Under the pieces are notes generated by a model. The model made no database searches, was not told the origin of the DNA, and saw only the letters and a list, made by a program, of their open reading frames with translations. Positions 8,041 to 16,629 of a stretch of 64,000 bases of DNA are shown piece by piece. The position numbers were made by a program, and so were the translations under genes. The DNA lies in NCBI GenBank assembly GCA_947623175.1, contig CANQGK010000009.1:1-64000 (forward strand), read 5' to 3'. Source of the DNA: an uncultured Clostridia bacterium. GTDB taxonomy: Bacteria > Bacillota > Clostridia > Oscillospirales > Acutalibacteraceae. Every line of letters starts with the position of its first letter. Position 1 is the first letter of the stretch.

Positions 8041-8721
8041 CTATAATAGAAATCTAAACGGTAAAAAGGCTATATACCTTAGTCCCTTAAGCACTAAATT
8101 TGAAAGGAACTCGAGCGGAACCGTCAATACTCCGGAAAACAGAAGTATCAAAAGAGCGAAATAAATATATCTTTCGTACCGCATAATCGCGTAATAATAC
8201 TTATAGGGCAATATAGCCGTTAAAATACGCGAGCCGTCAAGCGGCGGAACGGGCAAAAGATTAAACACCGCCAGGTAAACGTTAATTTGCGCCACAAAGG
8301 AAAAGAATATTGAAACATAACCGAAAATAATAACAGAGGTCAAGGTGAGCAAATAAATGAATAAGTTATAGAAGAAGAGAGCTATCAAACCCACGATAAG
8401 ATTGGAAACGGGGCCCGCAAGGGCGGTTATCGCCATATCCCGCTTTGGATTGCGCAGATTATTATGGTTTATCTGTACCGGCTTTGCCCAGCCGAATCCG
8501 AAAAGAATTATACACAGCGCGCCGATATAATCGATATGGGCAAACGGATTAAGGGTGTATCTTCCCTGATAGCGTGGAGTATTGTCGCCCAATTTAACAG
8601 CTGTAAAGGCATGTGCAAATTCGTGAACGGGCATGGTCAAAAAGATGACCGCCAGGGATGAAATAATATAGAGAATCAGATCGCTGAATGCGACATCGCC
8701 CGAGAGTATACTTCGTAACAT
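8041..8721 (-). CDS. Site-2 protease family membrane metalloprotease (M50)
   Basis: The 226-residue membrane protein carries the zinc motif HEFAHA inside the first membrane helices (about residue 34-38) and the second M50 signature NLLPVPPLDGSRI (about 155-167), whose Asp completes the metal site. Four to six hydrophobic segments are evident. The short, PDZ-less form is the YwhC/YydH type of rhomboid-like intramembrane protease family. Substrate unknown. It is the first gene of the operon leading to scpA-scpB and has a well-formed promoter at 8756-8784. Confidence 0.92.
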   Translation of the reverse strand: MLRSILSGDVAFSDLILYIISSLAVIFLTMPVHEFAHAFTAVKLGDNTPRYQGRYTLNPFAHIDYIGALCIILFGFGWAKPVQINHNNLRNPKRDMAITALAGPVSNLIVGLIALFFYNLFIYLLTLTSVIIFGYVSIFFSFVAQINVYLAVFNLLPVPPLDGSRILTAILPYKYYYAIMRYERYIYFALLILLFSGVLTVPLEFLSNLVLKGLRYIAFLPFRFLL

Positions 8722-8755
8722 ATTTTAACCTCTTAAAAGCATAATAATTTATTTC

Positions 8756-8784
8756 ATTATATAACATTATTTACCGAATTACAA
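8756..8784 (-). promoter_or_regulatory. Sigma-A promoter of the site-2 protease / scpAB / gerW operon
   Basis: TTGTAA (8779-8784), a 17-base spacer and TATAAT (8756-8761) on the minus strand lie 35 bases before the ATG at 8721, with an AGAGG ribosome site between. The eight genes down to 3448 overlap or sit close, so this probably drives them all. Confidence 0.7.
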
Positions 8785-8826
8785 GAAAAAGATACGTTTT
8801 CGGGTTTAAGCTTTGTATACAGCTTT

Positions 8827-9702
8827 CTATACGCCCTGCAAATTAAAATCGGGAATGTATTTTTCGTCGGCGCTGAGCAGCTCCTGTATAAAAATATTCT
8901 CGCCGCCATACCCGCAGATATAATCGAGTACCTTATCATATTCCCGCTTTGTAACCTTACGGTTTATGGGCGGCATATTCAAAGCCTTGCCGTAGGGAGT
9001 GTACTGACTCATTATGCTGAAGTATGCTTTTTGCGCGTTAAGCCTTACCCAATCGTATACCGCCATAGCCTCTTTGGTGCCCTGCGGCAAAAGCAAATGA
9101 CGTATTATTACCCCTTTTTGCATAATTCCGTCTTTTATTAAACATTCCGGCTGTTGGCGCAAAGCCTCGCAAATCGCCGATTTTGCAATATCGGGATAAT
9201 TTTCCGCCGCCGAATAAAGTTTTGCTTTATCTCGGCTTAAATATTTCAAATCCAAAAGATAAATATCTATATAGCCTTTTAACAGCTTTAAAGTATCTGC
9301 GCTGTCGTATCCGCCGGAATTATAAATTATCGGAATATTAGGCTTATAAATATCGAGCGCTTTTATTATCGCCCATGCATAATGTGTGGGATTTACAAGA
9401 TTTATATTATGAGCGCCTTTTTGCTCAAGCTCTGCGAATATTTCCGCAAGACGTTCCAAAGAAACGGTTTTGCCGAAATTTTCATGCGAGAGCTTATAGT
9501 TCTGGCAGTAAACGCATTTAAGCGAACAGCCGGCGAAAAATACCGTTCCCGAGCCGTTTTTGCCGCTTAATACCGGTTCTTCCCAAAAATGTAAATCAGC
9601 CCTTGCTACTTTAGGTAACAAAGGCATTTTACAAAAACCGTTTGAATTTTCGGTTTCGGTTCTTTCTGCGCCGCACTTGCGCGGGCAGAGGCTGCATATC
9701 AT
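8827..9702 (-). CDS. Radical SAM protein, PflA/PflX-like
   Basis: The 291-residue protein has a Cys-rich N-terminus (CSLCPRKCGAER, then GFC) and the radical SAM cluster motif CSLKCVYCQ (CxxxCxxC, about 55-62), with GTVFFAGCS just before it. This order fits the group of activase-like radical SAM enzymes annotated PflX or 'YfkAB-like'. It would use a [4Fe-4S] cluster and S-adenosylmethionine to make a 5'-deoxyadenosyl radical; the substrate is not known. It is the last gene after a membrane protein and typA. The tail past about 250 has no recognisable domain. Confidence 0.88.
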   Translation of the reverse strand: MICSLCPRKCGAERTETENSNGFCKMPLLPKVARADLHFWEEPVLSGKNGSGTVFFAGCSLKCVYCQNYKLSHENFGKTVSLERLAEIFAELEQKGAHNINLVNPTHYAWAIIKALDIYKPNIPIIYNSGGYDSADTLKLLKGYIDIYLLDLKYLSRDKAKLYSAAENYPDIAKSAICEALRQQPECLIKDGIMQKGVIIRHLLLPQGTKEAMAVYDWVRLNAQKAYFSIMSQYTPYGKALNMPPINRKVTKREYDKVLDYICGYGGENIFIQELLSADEKYIPDFNLQGV

Positions 9703-9747
9703 TAAGGCTTCCTTCTTCCTTGTGAAAACAGTCTTATTGCTCGAATT

Positions 9748-11571
9748 TTATTTTCTTCTCGCTTCGGCTTTCATTCGCTCTTCTTTATTAAGAATACGCT
9801 TGCGAAGTCTTATATTATTGGGAGTGATTTCCACAAGCTCGTCGTTTTTAATAAATTCGAGCGACTGTTCGAGACTCAGCTTTGACGGCGGTACTAAGCG
9901 CAAAGCGTCGTCCGAGCCGGAGGCGCGGGTATTGGTCATTTGCTTTTTCTTGCAGACGTTGCAGACGATATCCTCGCTTTTGGGATTTTCGCCGACTATC
10001 ATGCCCTCGTAAACGGGCGTGCCGGGTTCGATAAAAAGGCGTCCTCTGCTTTGGGTGTTGAAAAGTCCGTAGCCGGTAGCCTCGCCGGTTTCATGCGCTA
10101 TTATCGAACCGGTGGAGCGCTGTTCGATATCTCCCTTATAGGGTTCGTAGCTGTTGAATACGTGATTCATTATTCCGTTGCCGTTGGTATCGGTCAGGAA
10201 TTGCGAGCGATAGCCTAAAAGTCCTCTTGCGGGAATAATAAATTCGAGATGAGATACTCCGCCGTCGCGGGTGCCCATATTCCGTATTTCCGCTTTGCGC
10301 GTGCCGAGACGCTCCATTACAATGCCGACGTATTCCTCCGGCACCTCTATCATAAGCAGCTCCATAGGCTCCAAAAGACCGCCGTTTTCATCCCGTTTAT
10401 AAATAACCTCGGGGGGCGACACCTGAAATTCATAACCCTGACGGCGCATGGTTTCAATAAGTATAGAAAGATGCAGCTCTCCTCTGCCCGAAACCTTAAA
10501 TGTATCCGCCGAATCGGTTTCCTCGACTCTGAGGCTTACGTTGGTCATAACCTCCTTAAAAAGGCGGTCGCGCAGATTGCGTGAGGTTACGAACTTACCG
10601 TCCTTGCCCGCAAAAGGCGAATTATTTACAATGAAATTCATAGCAAGCGTCGGTTCGTCTATTTTCACAAAAGGCAGGGGCTCTATGCAGTCTACGGCAC
10701 AGGCGGTTTCGCCTATTTCGAGGTCGGCTATGCCGGATACCTGTATAATATCCCCGACCTTTGCCGTCTCCTCCTCGCATCTCTTAAGACCCTTATACAT
10801 AAAGAGCTTTGCGATTTTTACGTTTGAGGTTTTACCGTCCTTATGGCATAAGGCTACGGTATCGCCTACCTTCACACTGCCGCGAATAACTCTGCCGACG
10901 CCTATTCTGCCCAAATAATCGTCGTACTCTATATTTGAAAAAAGTATCTGAAGCGGCGCGTCGGGATCGCCCTGCGGCGGATCTATTTCCTTTACTATAA
11001 CGTCAAACAGCGGTTTCATGTCCTTTCCCGGAATATCGGGAGAAAAGGTGGCGTAACCGTCTCTCGCGCTTGCGAAAATCACCGGAAATTCTATTTGGTT
11101 TTCGTCTGCGCCGAGCTCTATAAACAAATCGAGCACCTCGTCCACCACTTCATGCGGACGCGCCATAGGACGATCGATTTTATTTACCACAACTACCGCT
11201 TTTTTGCCCAAAGCCAGGGCTTTTTTGAGCACAAAGCGGGTTTGCGGCATACAGCCTTCAAAGGCGTCGATAAGCAGAAGAACGCCGTCGACCATTTGTA
11301 AAATACGCTCCACCTCGCCGCCGAAATCGGCATGACCGGGTGTATCGACGATGTTGATTTTAATATCGCCGTACATGACGCTCGTGTTTTTAGAAAGAAT
11401 GGTAATGCCCCTTTCCCTCTCGAGATCGTTTGAGTCCATTACGCGTTCGTTTACGTTTTCGTTAGCCCTAAAGGTTCCGCTTTGCTTAAGCAATTGATCT
11501 ACGAGGGTGGTTTTGCCGTGATCGACGTGGGCGATTATAGCGATATTTCTTAAAGTTTCGATTTTTGCCAT
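9748..11571 (-). CDS. typA: Translational GTPase TypA/BipA
   Basis: The 607-residue protein is TypA/BipA. The GTPase motifs are G1 AHVDHGKTTL (14-23), G2 within RERGITI, G3 DTPGHADF, G4 NKID and G5 SARDG. EF-G-like domains II, III and V follow, and the BipA-specific C-terminal domain contains RGLLGYRSQFLTDTNGNG and the Arg/Lys-rich tail. It binds the ribosome in the EF-G site and helps 50S assembly and stress adaptation. Length is usual. It starts 17 bases after the membrane-protein gene. Confidence 0.97.
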   Translation of the reverse strand: MAKIETLRNIAIIAHVDHGKTTLVDQLLKQSGTFRANENVNERVMDSNDLERERGITILSKNTSVMYGDIKINIVDTPGHADFGGEVERILQMVDGVLLLIDAFEGCMPQTRFVLKKALALGKKAVVVVNKIDRPMARPHEVVDEVLDLFIELGADENQIEFPVIFASARDGYATFSPDIPGKDMKPLFDVIVKEIDPPQGDPDAPLQILFSNIEYDDYLGRIGVGRVIRGSVKVGDTVALCHKDGKTSNVKIAKLFMYKGLKRCEEETAKVGDIIQVSGIADLEIGETACAVDCIEPLPFVKIDEPTLAMNFIVNNSPFAGKDGKFVTSRNLRDRLFKEVMTNVSLRVEETDSADTFKVSGRGELHLSILIETMRRQGYEFQVSPPEVIYKRDENGGLLEPMELLMIEVPEEYVGIVMERLGTRKAEIRNMGTRDGGVSHLEFIIPARGLLGYRSQFLTDTNGNGIMNHVFNSYEPYKGDIEQRSTGSIIAHETGEATGYGLFNTQSRGRLFIEPGTPVYEGMIVGENPKSEDIVCNVCKKKQMTNTRASGSDDALRLVPPSKLSLEQSLEFIKNDELVEITPNNIRLRKRILNKEERMKAEARRK

Positions 11572-11588
11572 TAAAATTTTCCTTTTCT

Positions 11589-12383
11589 TTACTTATTTGA
11601 GCTGCAGGCGTTTGAATATTTGAAATGCGAAAATACAAACGCGCAAATAAAAACGCCCGTAAAAAATACACCGACGGATGTAACCGGCGCGGTATGGTAA
11701 TATTTTACCTTGGTTATAAGATTAAATAAAATATTCGGTACCGATTGGGTAAAACAGAGTATTATCGAAGCAAGACCCGTGGCTAATAGCCTGCGAAAGC
11801 CGAGCTCGGTATCGATATTGTTATAAAGCTTTCCGAAGCTTAAGAAAAACAGAAGCGAAGCGCAATTCGCTCCCAAAAGCAGAGCATTGTCCGATATTAA
11901 GGCAAGCGACGAAATGGCGGTATAACTGCAAATGATTTTTATAATCAGATATATCGCCGGAATTGCGAAGGTAAGCGCCGGCAGTTTAAAGCCTAAGTAA
12001 TCCGTAATCGAATATGCCGCGAACCATAAAGCCGCCACGGCGGCGAAGAATTTAAAGAGAGCCGACTGCCAGGCAAGCACTCCGGTAAAATCCGTGAAAT
12101 ATAATTCCGCCGCAACAGATAAGGCGATTACAATCGACGCAAGGCCCAAAGGCAGGTTCACCTTCGGAGGGTGCTCTGGCGACCTATGGGAAAACAGAGC
12201 GAAAATCGCGGTGACTGCCGCAAAACTGAAAATTATGATTAAAATCGCAATACCGTAAGCGCTGTATTCCGGTTTATAAAAACCGGTTTCGGGTTCTATT
12301 ATAAAAAACAATTGCATAAGTCTCAGCCCAATGCTTACGGGAAGCGCAAATGCAAAAAATATAAGTATTTTATTATATTTCAC
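11589..12383 (-). CDS. Polytopic membrane protein of unknown function
   Basis: I do not recognise this protein. It is about 264 residues with roughly eight hydrophobic segments (for example ILIFFAFALPVSIGL, AYGIAILIIIFSFAAV and LPALTFAIPAIYLIIKI) and short loops, so it is an integral membrane protein. The start is placed at GTG 12383 because GGAG stands 10 bases before it; a longer reading would run into the divergent spoIID promoter region. It is followed 17 bases later by typA and could share its transcript. Confidence 0.75.
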   Translation of the reverse strand: MKYNKILIFFAFALPVSIGLRLMQLFFIIEPETGFYKPEYSAYGIAILIIIFSFAAVTAIFALFSHRSPEHPPKVNLPLGLASIVIALSVAAELYFTDFTGVLAWQSALFKFFAAVAALWFAAYSITDYLGFKLPALTFAIPAIYLIIKIICSYTAISSLALISDNALLLGANCASLLFFLSFGKLYNNIDTELGFRRLLATGLASIILCFTQSVPNILFNLITKVKYYHTAPVTSVGVFFTGVFICAFVFSHFKYSNACSSNK

Positions 12384-12490
12384 AGTATCCCAACTCCAAA
12401 ACATTTTTAAAAGGATATAAACATATAATATATTAATTTTATAATGCGGTTTTTTAAAAGTCAATATATTTTAAGAAAAAGAGGTATAAT
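12384..12490. promoter_or_regulatory. Divergent promoter region of spoIID and the membrane protein
   Basis: This 107-base gap between opposed genes is AT-rich. On the plus strand CATATAAT (12422-12429) resembles the -10 of sigma-E mother-cell promoters (consensus CATACAAT as I recall it), which would suit spoIID; no convincing -35 is seen. On the minus strand TTGACT with TATAAA 15 bases downstream is a possible sigma-A promoter for the membrane protein. AGAGGT before ATG 12491 is the spoIID ribosome site. Confidence 0.4.
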
Positions 12491-13456
12491 ATGAAAAAAA
12501 TAATCTGCGTTTCCTTAATTTTAAGCTCAATAATGCTGTTACTGCCGCTGAGCCTTGTAGGCAAAAGCGAAAACAGCGAAAAAATTTTACCGGTAACCGC
12601 TCTGCTCGGAAATGACGCCCCCGATAAAGAATACGGTACAAGCTTTAAGGTTTGCGATACGGCTACGGGCGAAGTCACGCAGATAAAAACCGAGGACTAT
12701 ATTTTCGGCGTGGTAGCCGCCGAAATGCCCGCTTCATACGAAAAAGAGGCGTTAAAGGCGCAGGCGGTGGCGGCGTATACCTTTGCGGCGGTAAGAAAAG
12801 CCGAAAACTCGGGAAAAAGCTATGATATTACAAACGATCATACCGTCGACCAAAGCTATATTACCGAAAGCGAAGCCGAAAAAAGATGGGGCGACAAGGC
12901 GGAAGAATACAAAGCCAAAATCAAAAATGCCGTAAAGGAGACGTCGGGTTATATCGTGACCTATAAGGGAAAGCCGATAACCGCGGTATATCACGCCGTT
13001 TCGGGAGGAATTACCGAGGACAGCAAAAACGTATGGGGGATAAGCGCCGAATATTTAAAGCCGGTCACAAGCGAAGGTGACAAGCTTTCGTCCGAATATA
13101 AGTCCGAAGCAAGCTTTACGGCAGACGAGCTTAAGACAAAGTTTAAAGACGAAGCGGAGCTGTCCGGCAGTGAAAAAGACTATTTCGGAAAAGCCGAACG
13201 CACAAAATCCGGCACGGTGACAAGCATTACGGTATGCGGAAAAGAATTTACCGGCGCGAGAGTGCGAACGCTTTTAGGGCTTCGTTCGGCAAATTTCGAA
13301 GTCAAATATACCGATAATAAGTTTGTCTTTACGGTTTACGGCTACGGTCACTGTGTCGGCTTAAGCCAAAACGGCGCAAATTATATGGCAAAGCAAGGCA
13401 GTGATTTTAAGGAAATACTAACCTGGTATTATTCGGGCTGTAAGGTCGAAAAGTAA
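12491..13456 (+). CDS. spoIID: Stage II sporulation protein D (SpoIID)
   Basis: The 321-residue protein has an N-terminal membrane anchor (IICVSLILSSIMLLLPLSLV) and the SpoIID domain: TEDYIFGVVAAEMPASYEKEALKAQAVAAYTFAAV (about 74-105), YHAVSGGITEDSKNVWG (about 167-183) and GYGHCVGLSQNGANYMAKQG near the C-terminus. In the mother cell SpoIID is a lytic transglycosylase which, with SpoIIM and SpoIIP, thins septal peptidoglycan to drive engulfment. The conserved catalytic Glu lies in AAEMP. It is separated here from spoIIP and spoIIM. A further gene of unknown function follows after 62 bases on the same strand. Confidence 0.96.
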   Translation: MKKIICVSLILSSIMLLLPLSLVGKSENSEKILPVTALLGNDAPDKEYGTSFKVCDTATGEVTQIKTEDYIFGVVAAEMPASYEKEALKAQAVAAYTFAAVRKAENSGKSYDITNDHTVDQSYITESEAEKRWGDKAEEYKAKIKNAVKETSGYIVTYKGKPITAVYHAVSGGITEDSKNVWGISAEYLKPVTSEGDKLSSEYKSEASFTADELKTKFKDEAELSGSEKDYFGKAERTKSGTVTSITVCGKEFTGARVRTLLGLRSANFEVKYTDNKFVFTVYGYGHCVGLSQNGANYMAKQGSDFKEILTWYYSGCKVEK

Positions 13457-13518
13457 ACCGCGAATAATCCGCTTTAAAATCAGCATAATTAATATAAAAG
13501 CTGTCAAAAGGTGAAAGA

Positions 13519-14031
13519 ATGGTTATACTTTTTTCGAGCGCAAAAAGTGCGGTTGCAAAGGAAATCACGGATATTTTAACCGCTTTCGGCGGGAGCTGTA
13601 TATCCGATAAAGCGGTAAATTTGCAAAACGGAAAATTTACGGTTATTTGCGAGCATAAAACGGCCGATCTTAAAATAAACAAAGGTATCGCCGTTATTGC
13701 AGACGATACCGACAGGTTTAAAAATCAGGTTTTTCCGGAAGGAATAATCGGAATTTGCGAAAGCGGCGACAAATCCGCGCTCGAAATTTTTGAAAAAAAC
13801 CGAATACCGGTAATTACCTGCGGAATGAGCGGTAAAAATACCGTAACCTTTTCGAGTATGGAAAAAAACAGAGTTATGCTCACCTTGCAAAGAACCGTTA
13901 TCGGAATGGACGGAACCGAAATCGAACCCGGTGAATATAAAATAGAATTAAAACGCGAATATAATCCCTTTTCGGTTTTGTCTTGCACCGCGATATTATT
14001 GCTTTTCGGAATAGTGCCGCAGGAATATTAA
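13519..14031 (+). CDS. Unknown protein downstream of spoIID
   Basis: I do not recognise this 170-residue protein. It looks soluble and mostly alpha/beta. An N-terminal VILFSSAKSAVAKEITDIL could be the first strand-helix of a Rossmann-like domain; RIPVITCGMSGKNTVTFSSM and EPGEYKIELKREYNPFSVLSCTAILLLFGI follow, the last a hydrophobic helix. The ribosome site GGTGAAAGA precedes ATG 13519. Being 62 bases behind spoIID on the same strand suggests co-expression and perhaps a sporulation role, which is inference only. Its stop shares TTAA with the stop of the convergent malic enzyme gene. Confidence 0.7.
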   Translation: MVILFSSAKSAVAKEITDILTAFGGSCISDKAVNLQNGKFTVICEHKTADLKINKGIAVIADDTDRFKNQVFPEGIIGICESGDKSALEIFEKNRIPVITCGMSGKNTVTFSSMEKNRVMLTLQRTVIGMDGTEIEPGEYKIELKREYNPFSVLSCTAILLLFGIVPQEY

Positions 14032-15209
14032 GCGGGATTTATTCTTGCGACGCCGGTGTCGTATGCCGCTTTTGCCACCGCTTTTGCCACGGTTTTTGCT
14101 ATTCGTTTGTCAAAAGCCTTGGGCAAAATATAATCGGAAGCCAATTCATCGTCGGATACCAAGGAGGCAATAGCGTATACCGCCGCCATTTTCATCTCAT
14201 CGTTTATATCCGATGCCCTCACGTCCAAAGCTCCGCGGAATATTCCGGGAAACGCCAGCACGTTGTTGATTTGATTGGGAAAATCCGAGCGTCCGGTGCC
14301 TACTATAGCCGCCCCGCCTTTCAGCGCTTCGTCCGGCATAATTTCCGGAGTGGGGTTTGCCATGGCAAAAACGACGGCTTTATCGTTCATATTTTTAATA
14401 TCCTCCGCCGACAAAAGTCCCGGCGCCGAAACGCCGATAAATACGTCGGCGTTTTTTATTATTTCTTTTAAAGTTCCTTTTTCTTTATTCGGATTTGTGA
14501 TTTTAGAAAGCGCTTTATGCGCTTCGCTCAAATCCTCCATACCCTCGCAAATTGCGCCGAATTTATCGCACATAATAAGGTTTTTAACCCCGAGCGAGAG
14601 CAAAAGCCCGCCGATAGCCGTGCCCGCGGCGCCCGCGCCGTTGATAACGCACTTAATATCGCCGATATTTTTTTTGACAAGCTTCAGTGCGTTTGTCATG
14701 GCGGCGGCAACGCAGATAGCGGTTCCGTGCTGATCGTCGTGAAAAACCGGAATGTCACAGCGTTCCTTCAATTTTTTCTCGATTTCAAAACAACGCGGTG
14801 CAGCGATATCCTCGAGATTGATGCCGCCGAAGGAGCCGGAAATACGGTAAACGGTATCGACTATTTCGTCAACGTCGTTGGAACGAATACAAATCGGAAA
14901 AGCGTCCACGCCGGCAAATTCCTTGAAAAGGACGCATTTTCCCTCCATAACCGGCATTCCCGCCTCGGGGCCTATATTTCCGAGCCCCAAAACCGCCGAA
15001 CCGTCGGTAACGACCGCTATAAGATTAGAACGGCGGGTAAGCTCAAAGGATTTGGAGTAATCCTTTTCTATTTCAAGACAAGGCTGTGCAACGCCCGGCG
15101 TATATGCAAGGGATAAATCCCTCGAATTTTCGACGCTGGTGCGCGAGGTTATCTCTATTTTTCCCTGCCATTCGTAATGTTTTTTTAATGCTTCTTCTTT
15201 TATATCCAT
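14028..15209 (-). CDS. Malic enzyme, NAD(P)-dependent, short form
   Basis: The 393-residue protein has the malic enzyme N-terminal domain with SLAYTPGVAQPCLEIEKD (about 30-47) holding the catalytic Tyr, the metal-binding block with FHDDQHGTAI, and the NAD-binding domain with VINGAGAAGTAIGGLL. It oxidatively decarboxylates L-malate to pyruvate with a divalent metal. The short length without a phosphotransacetylase domain is typical of Firmicutes. It is monocistronic, convergent with the unknown gene ending at 14031 and divergent from the small membrane protein at 15313. Cofactor preference cannot be read by eye. Confidence 0.95.
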   Translation of the reverse strand: MDIKEEALKKHYEWQGKIEITSRTSVENSRDLSLAYTPGVAQPCLEIEKDYSKSFELTRRSNLIAVVTDGSAVLGLGNIGPEAGMPVMEGKCVLFKEFAGVDAFPICIRSNDVDEIVDTVYRISGSFGGINLEDIAAPRCFEIEKKLKERCDIPVFHDDQHGTAICVAAAMTNALKLVKKNIGDIKCVINGAGAAGTAIGGLLLSLGVKNLIMCDKFGAICEGMEDLSEAHKALSKITNPNKEKGTLKEIIKNADVFIGVSAPGLLSAEDIKNMNDKAVVFAMANPTPEIMPDEALKGGAAIVGTGRSDFPNQINNVLAFPGIFRGALDVRASDINDEMKMAAVYAIASLVSDDELASDYILPKAFDKRIAKTVAKAVAKAAYDTGVARINPA

Positions 15210-15312
15210 TTTTTCACCTTTCGCGAAATTAACAGTATTATAATAATTGAGAGGTATGTTTATTGCATATTTCGGTAATTAAGGTTAAAAATAGTTTCAA
15301 AGGATGGTGCTT
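15210..15312. promoter_or_regulatory. Divergent promoter region of malic enzyme and small membrane protein
   Basis: The gap holds TATAAT on the minus strand (15237-15242), 28 bases before the malic enzyme ATG, but with a poor -35. On the plus strand TTGCAT (15263-15268), 17 bases, TAAAAA is a weak candidate for the small gene. AAAGGA just before 15313 is its ribosome site. Confidence 0.35.
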
Positions 15313-15612
15313 ATGGATAAAACTAAATGTAGAAACCTTAATATTGCCGTAATAATCGTTTCGATTTTTGCGTCGATAATAATTATCACCGCCGCAATTG
15401 TCGCCGCCGGCCGCAGGGATAAACCGAAAGCCTTTATTCTTAAGTCCTACGGCAATAACGTGGCGCTGTATAGCGGCGACGAAATCGTTGAGGTATACGG
15501 CTCGGTTTTGCTCGATACACTGCCCGAAAGCGATAAAAAAATGCTCGATACCGGCATATCTTTTCCCACCAAGGAGGAAGCCGTAAGCGCCATAGAGGAT
15601 TACGACGGATAG
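15313..15612 (+). CDS. Small bitopic membrane protein, BofC-C-terminal-like
   Basis: The 99-residue protein has one N-terminal membrane helix (LNIAVIIVSIFASIIIITAAIV, about 9-30) and an external domain. That domain has two short strands (FILKSYGNNVALYSGDEIVEVY) and a conserved-looking LPESDKKMLDTGISFPTKEEAVSAIEDY end. The last part resembles small Clostridia proteins with a BofC C-terminal-like fold, which I recall but cannot verify. ATG 15313 is chosen over ATG 15304 because AAAGGA would overlap the latter. It stands alone and ends at the hairpin at 15646-15678. Function unknown. Confidence 0.65.
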   Translation: MDKTKCRNLNIAVIIVSIFASIIIITAAIVAAGRRDKPKAFILKSYGNNVALYSGDEIVEVYGSVLLDTLPESDKKMLDTGISFPTKEEAVSAIEDYDG

Positions 15613-15645
15613 CCGATAAAACCGCCTTTAATTCGGCATAAACAG

Positions 15646-15678
15646 AACTCTTGGAATTTTTGCATAACTCCAAGAGTT
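15646..15678 (+). terminator. Terminator of the small membrane protein gene
   Basis: A perfect 10-bp inverted repeat (15646-15655 with 15669-15678, AACTCTTGGA/TCCAAGAGTT) is followed on the plus strand by TTGTCGTTTT. The T tract is interrupted but the stem is strong. It may also limit read-through from the phosphoribosyltransferase gene on the other strand. Confidence 0.7.
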
Positions 15679-15709
15679 TTGTCGTTTTAAATAGGTTTAC
15701 AGACTTAAA

Positions 15710-16252
15710 TCAATTTTTAAAGAAAAGCGGAATTTTTTCGAGGTAGATTATATCGTCGCGGTCGGCGGCGTCGCCCTCGGCTAAAAAGGAGCATGCGGCG
15801 GCTTCGATTGCGCCTGCTTCCTTAACAAGCTCGCGCACCGACGCCAAGGATTCGCCCGTGCTTATAACGTCGTCGATTATAAGCACCCGTTTACCGGTAA
15901 GCTTTGCGACCTCGGACTCGCCGAGATAGAGCCTTTGCTCCTTTTTTGTCGTGATCGAGGTTACCGATACCACCAAGGGGTTACGCATATAAACCTTTTC
16001 GGACTTGCGCGCTATAATATACGGTTTACCCGACTGCCTCGACATTTCGTAAGCTATGGGAATACTTTTGGCTTCCGGGGTGAGTATAACGTCGAAATCG
16101 GGTACTCTTTTAAGCAATTCCTCACAGCCCTTAATCGTAAGCTCAACGTCGCCGAAGATTATAAAAGCGGCAATATCCAGATTTTCGTTAACCGAAAATT
16201 TTTCGAGCTTTCTCTCGAGTCCGGCTATTTTTATGCTGTAAAATTCGGACAT
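15710..16252 (-). CDS. Adenine phosphoribosyltransferase-like protein
   Basis: The 180-residue protein carries the PRPP-binding signature VLIIDDVISTGESL (about 131-144) and the upstream FDVILTPEAKSIPIAYEMSR block typical of the Apt/PurR-type phosphoribosyltransferases. The flexible loop region TTKKEQRLYLGES is also present. It would transfer ribose phosphate from PRPP to a purine base, or act as a PRPP sensor. It is 33 bases downstream of the HIT gene. Apt proteins are usually about 170 residues; the specific base is not certain. Confidence 0.82.
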   Translation of the reverse strand: MSEFYSIKIAGLERKLEKFSVNENLDIAAFIIFGDVELTIKGCEELLKRVPDFDVILTPEAKSIPIAYEMSRQSGKPYIIARKSEKVYMRNPLVVSVTSITTKKEQRLYLGESEVAKLTGKRVLIIDDVISTGESLASVRELVKEAGAIEAAACSFLAEGDAADRDDIIYLEKIPLFFKN

Positions 16253-16285
16253 ATAAACATCTCCTAATCAATTAATTTTATCTTA

Positions 16286-16627
16286 TTAACCGGGAGGCCA
16301 GCCGAGATCGCGGCGCGCCAATAAATGGAAATGAATGTGATGAACCGTCTGCCCCGCCGCTTCGCCGCAGTTATTTACAACACGATAGCCGTCGCTTAAA
16401 TTTTCCTGCTTTGCGATTTTGGCAACCGCTTCAAAAACGCGGGCTACCAAAAAGCTGTTATCGGCGGTTATCTCGTCGGCGGAAGCTATATGCTGCTTCG
16501 GGATTACTACCGCGTGAAAGGGCGCCTGGGGCGCAATGTCCGCAAATGCGTATACGTATTCGTCCTCATAAATTTTGGTGCTCGGTATTTCACCGGCGGC
16601 TATTTTACAAAATAAACAATCGCTCAT
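16286..16627 (-). CDS. HIT family nucleotide-binding protein (HinT-like)
   Basis: The 113-residue protein is a histidine-triad hydrolase. It begins CLFCKIAAGEIPSTKIYEDE and has the triad HHIHFHLL (HxHxHxx) near residue 95-102. The C-terminus GWPPG is that of HinT proteins. It hydrolyses nucleoside phosphoramidates and aminoacyl-adenylates, which fits its position 2 bases after alaS. Full length. Confidence 0.95.
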   Translation of the reverse strand: MSDCLFCKIAAGEIPSTKIYEDEYVYAFADIAPQAPFHAVVIPKQHIASADEITADNSFLVARVFEAVAKIAKQENLSDGYRVVNNCGEAAGQTVHHIHFHLLARRDLGWPPG

Positions 16628-16629
16628 AA

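Noticed and set aside
13519-14031. Mur-ligase-like central domain in the unknown protein behind spoIID
   Set aside because: The GMSGKNTVTF segment is vaguely similar, but the ATP-binding GTNGKT motif and overall length are missing.
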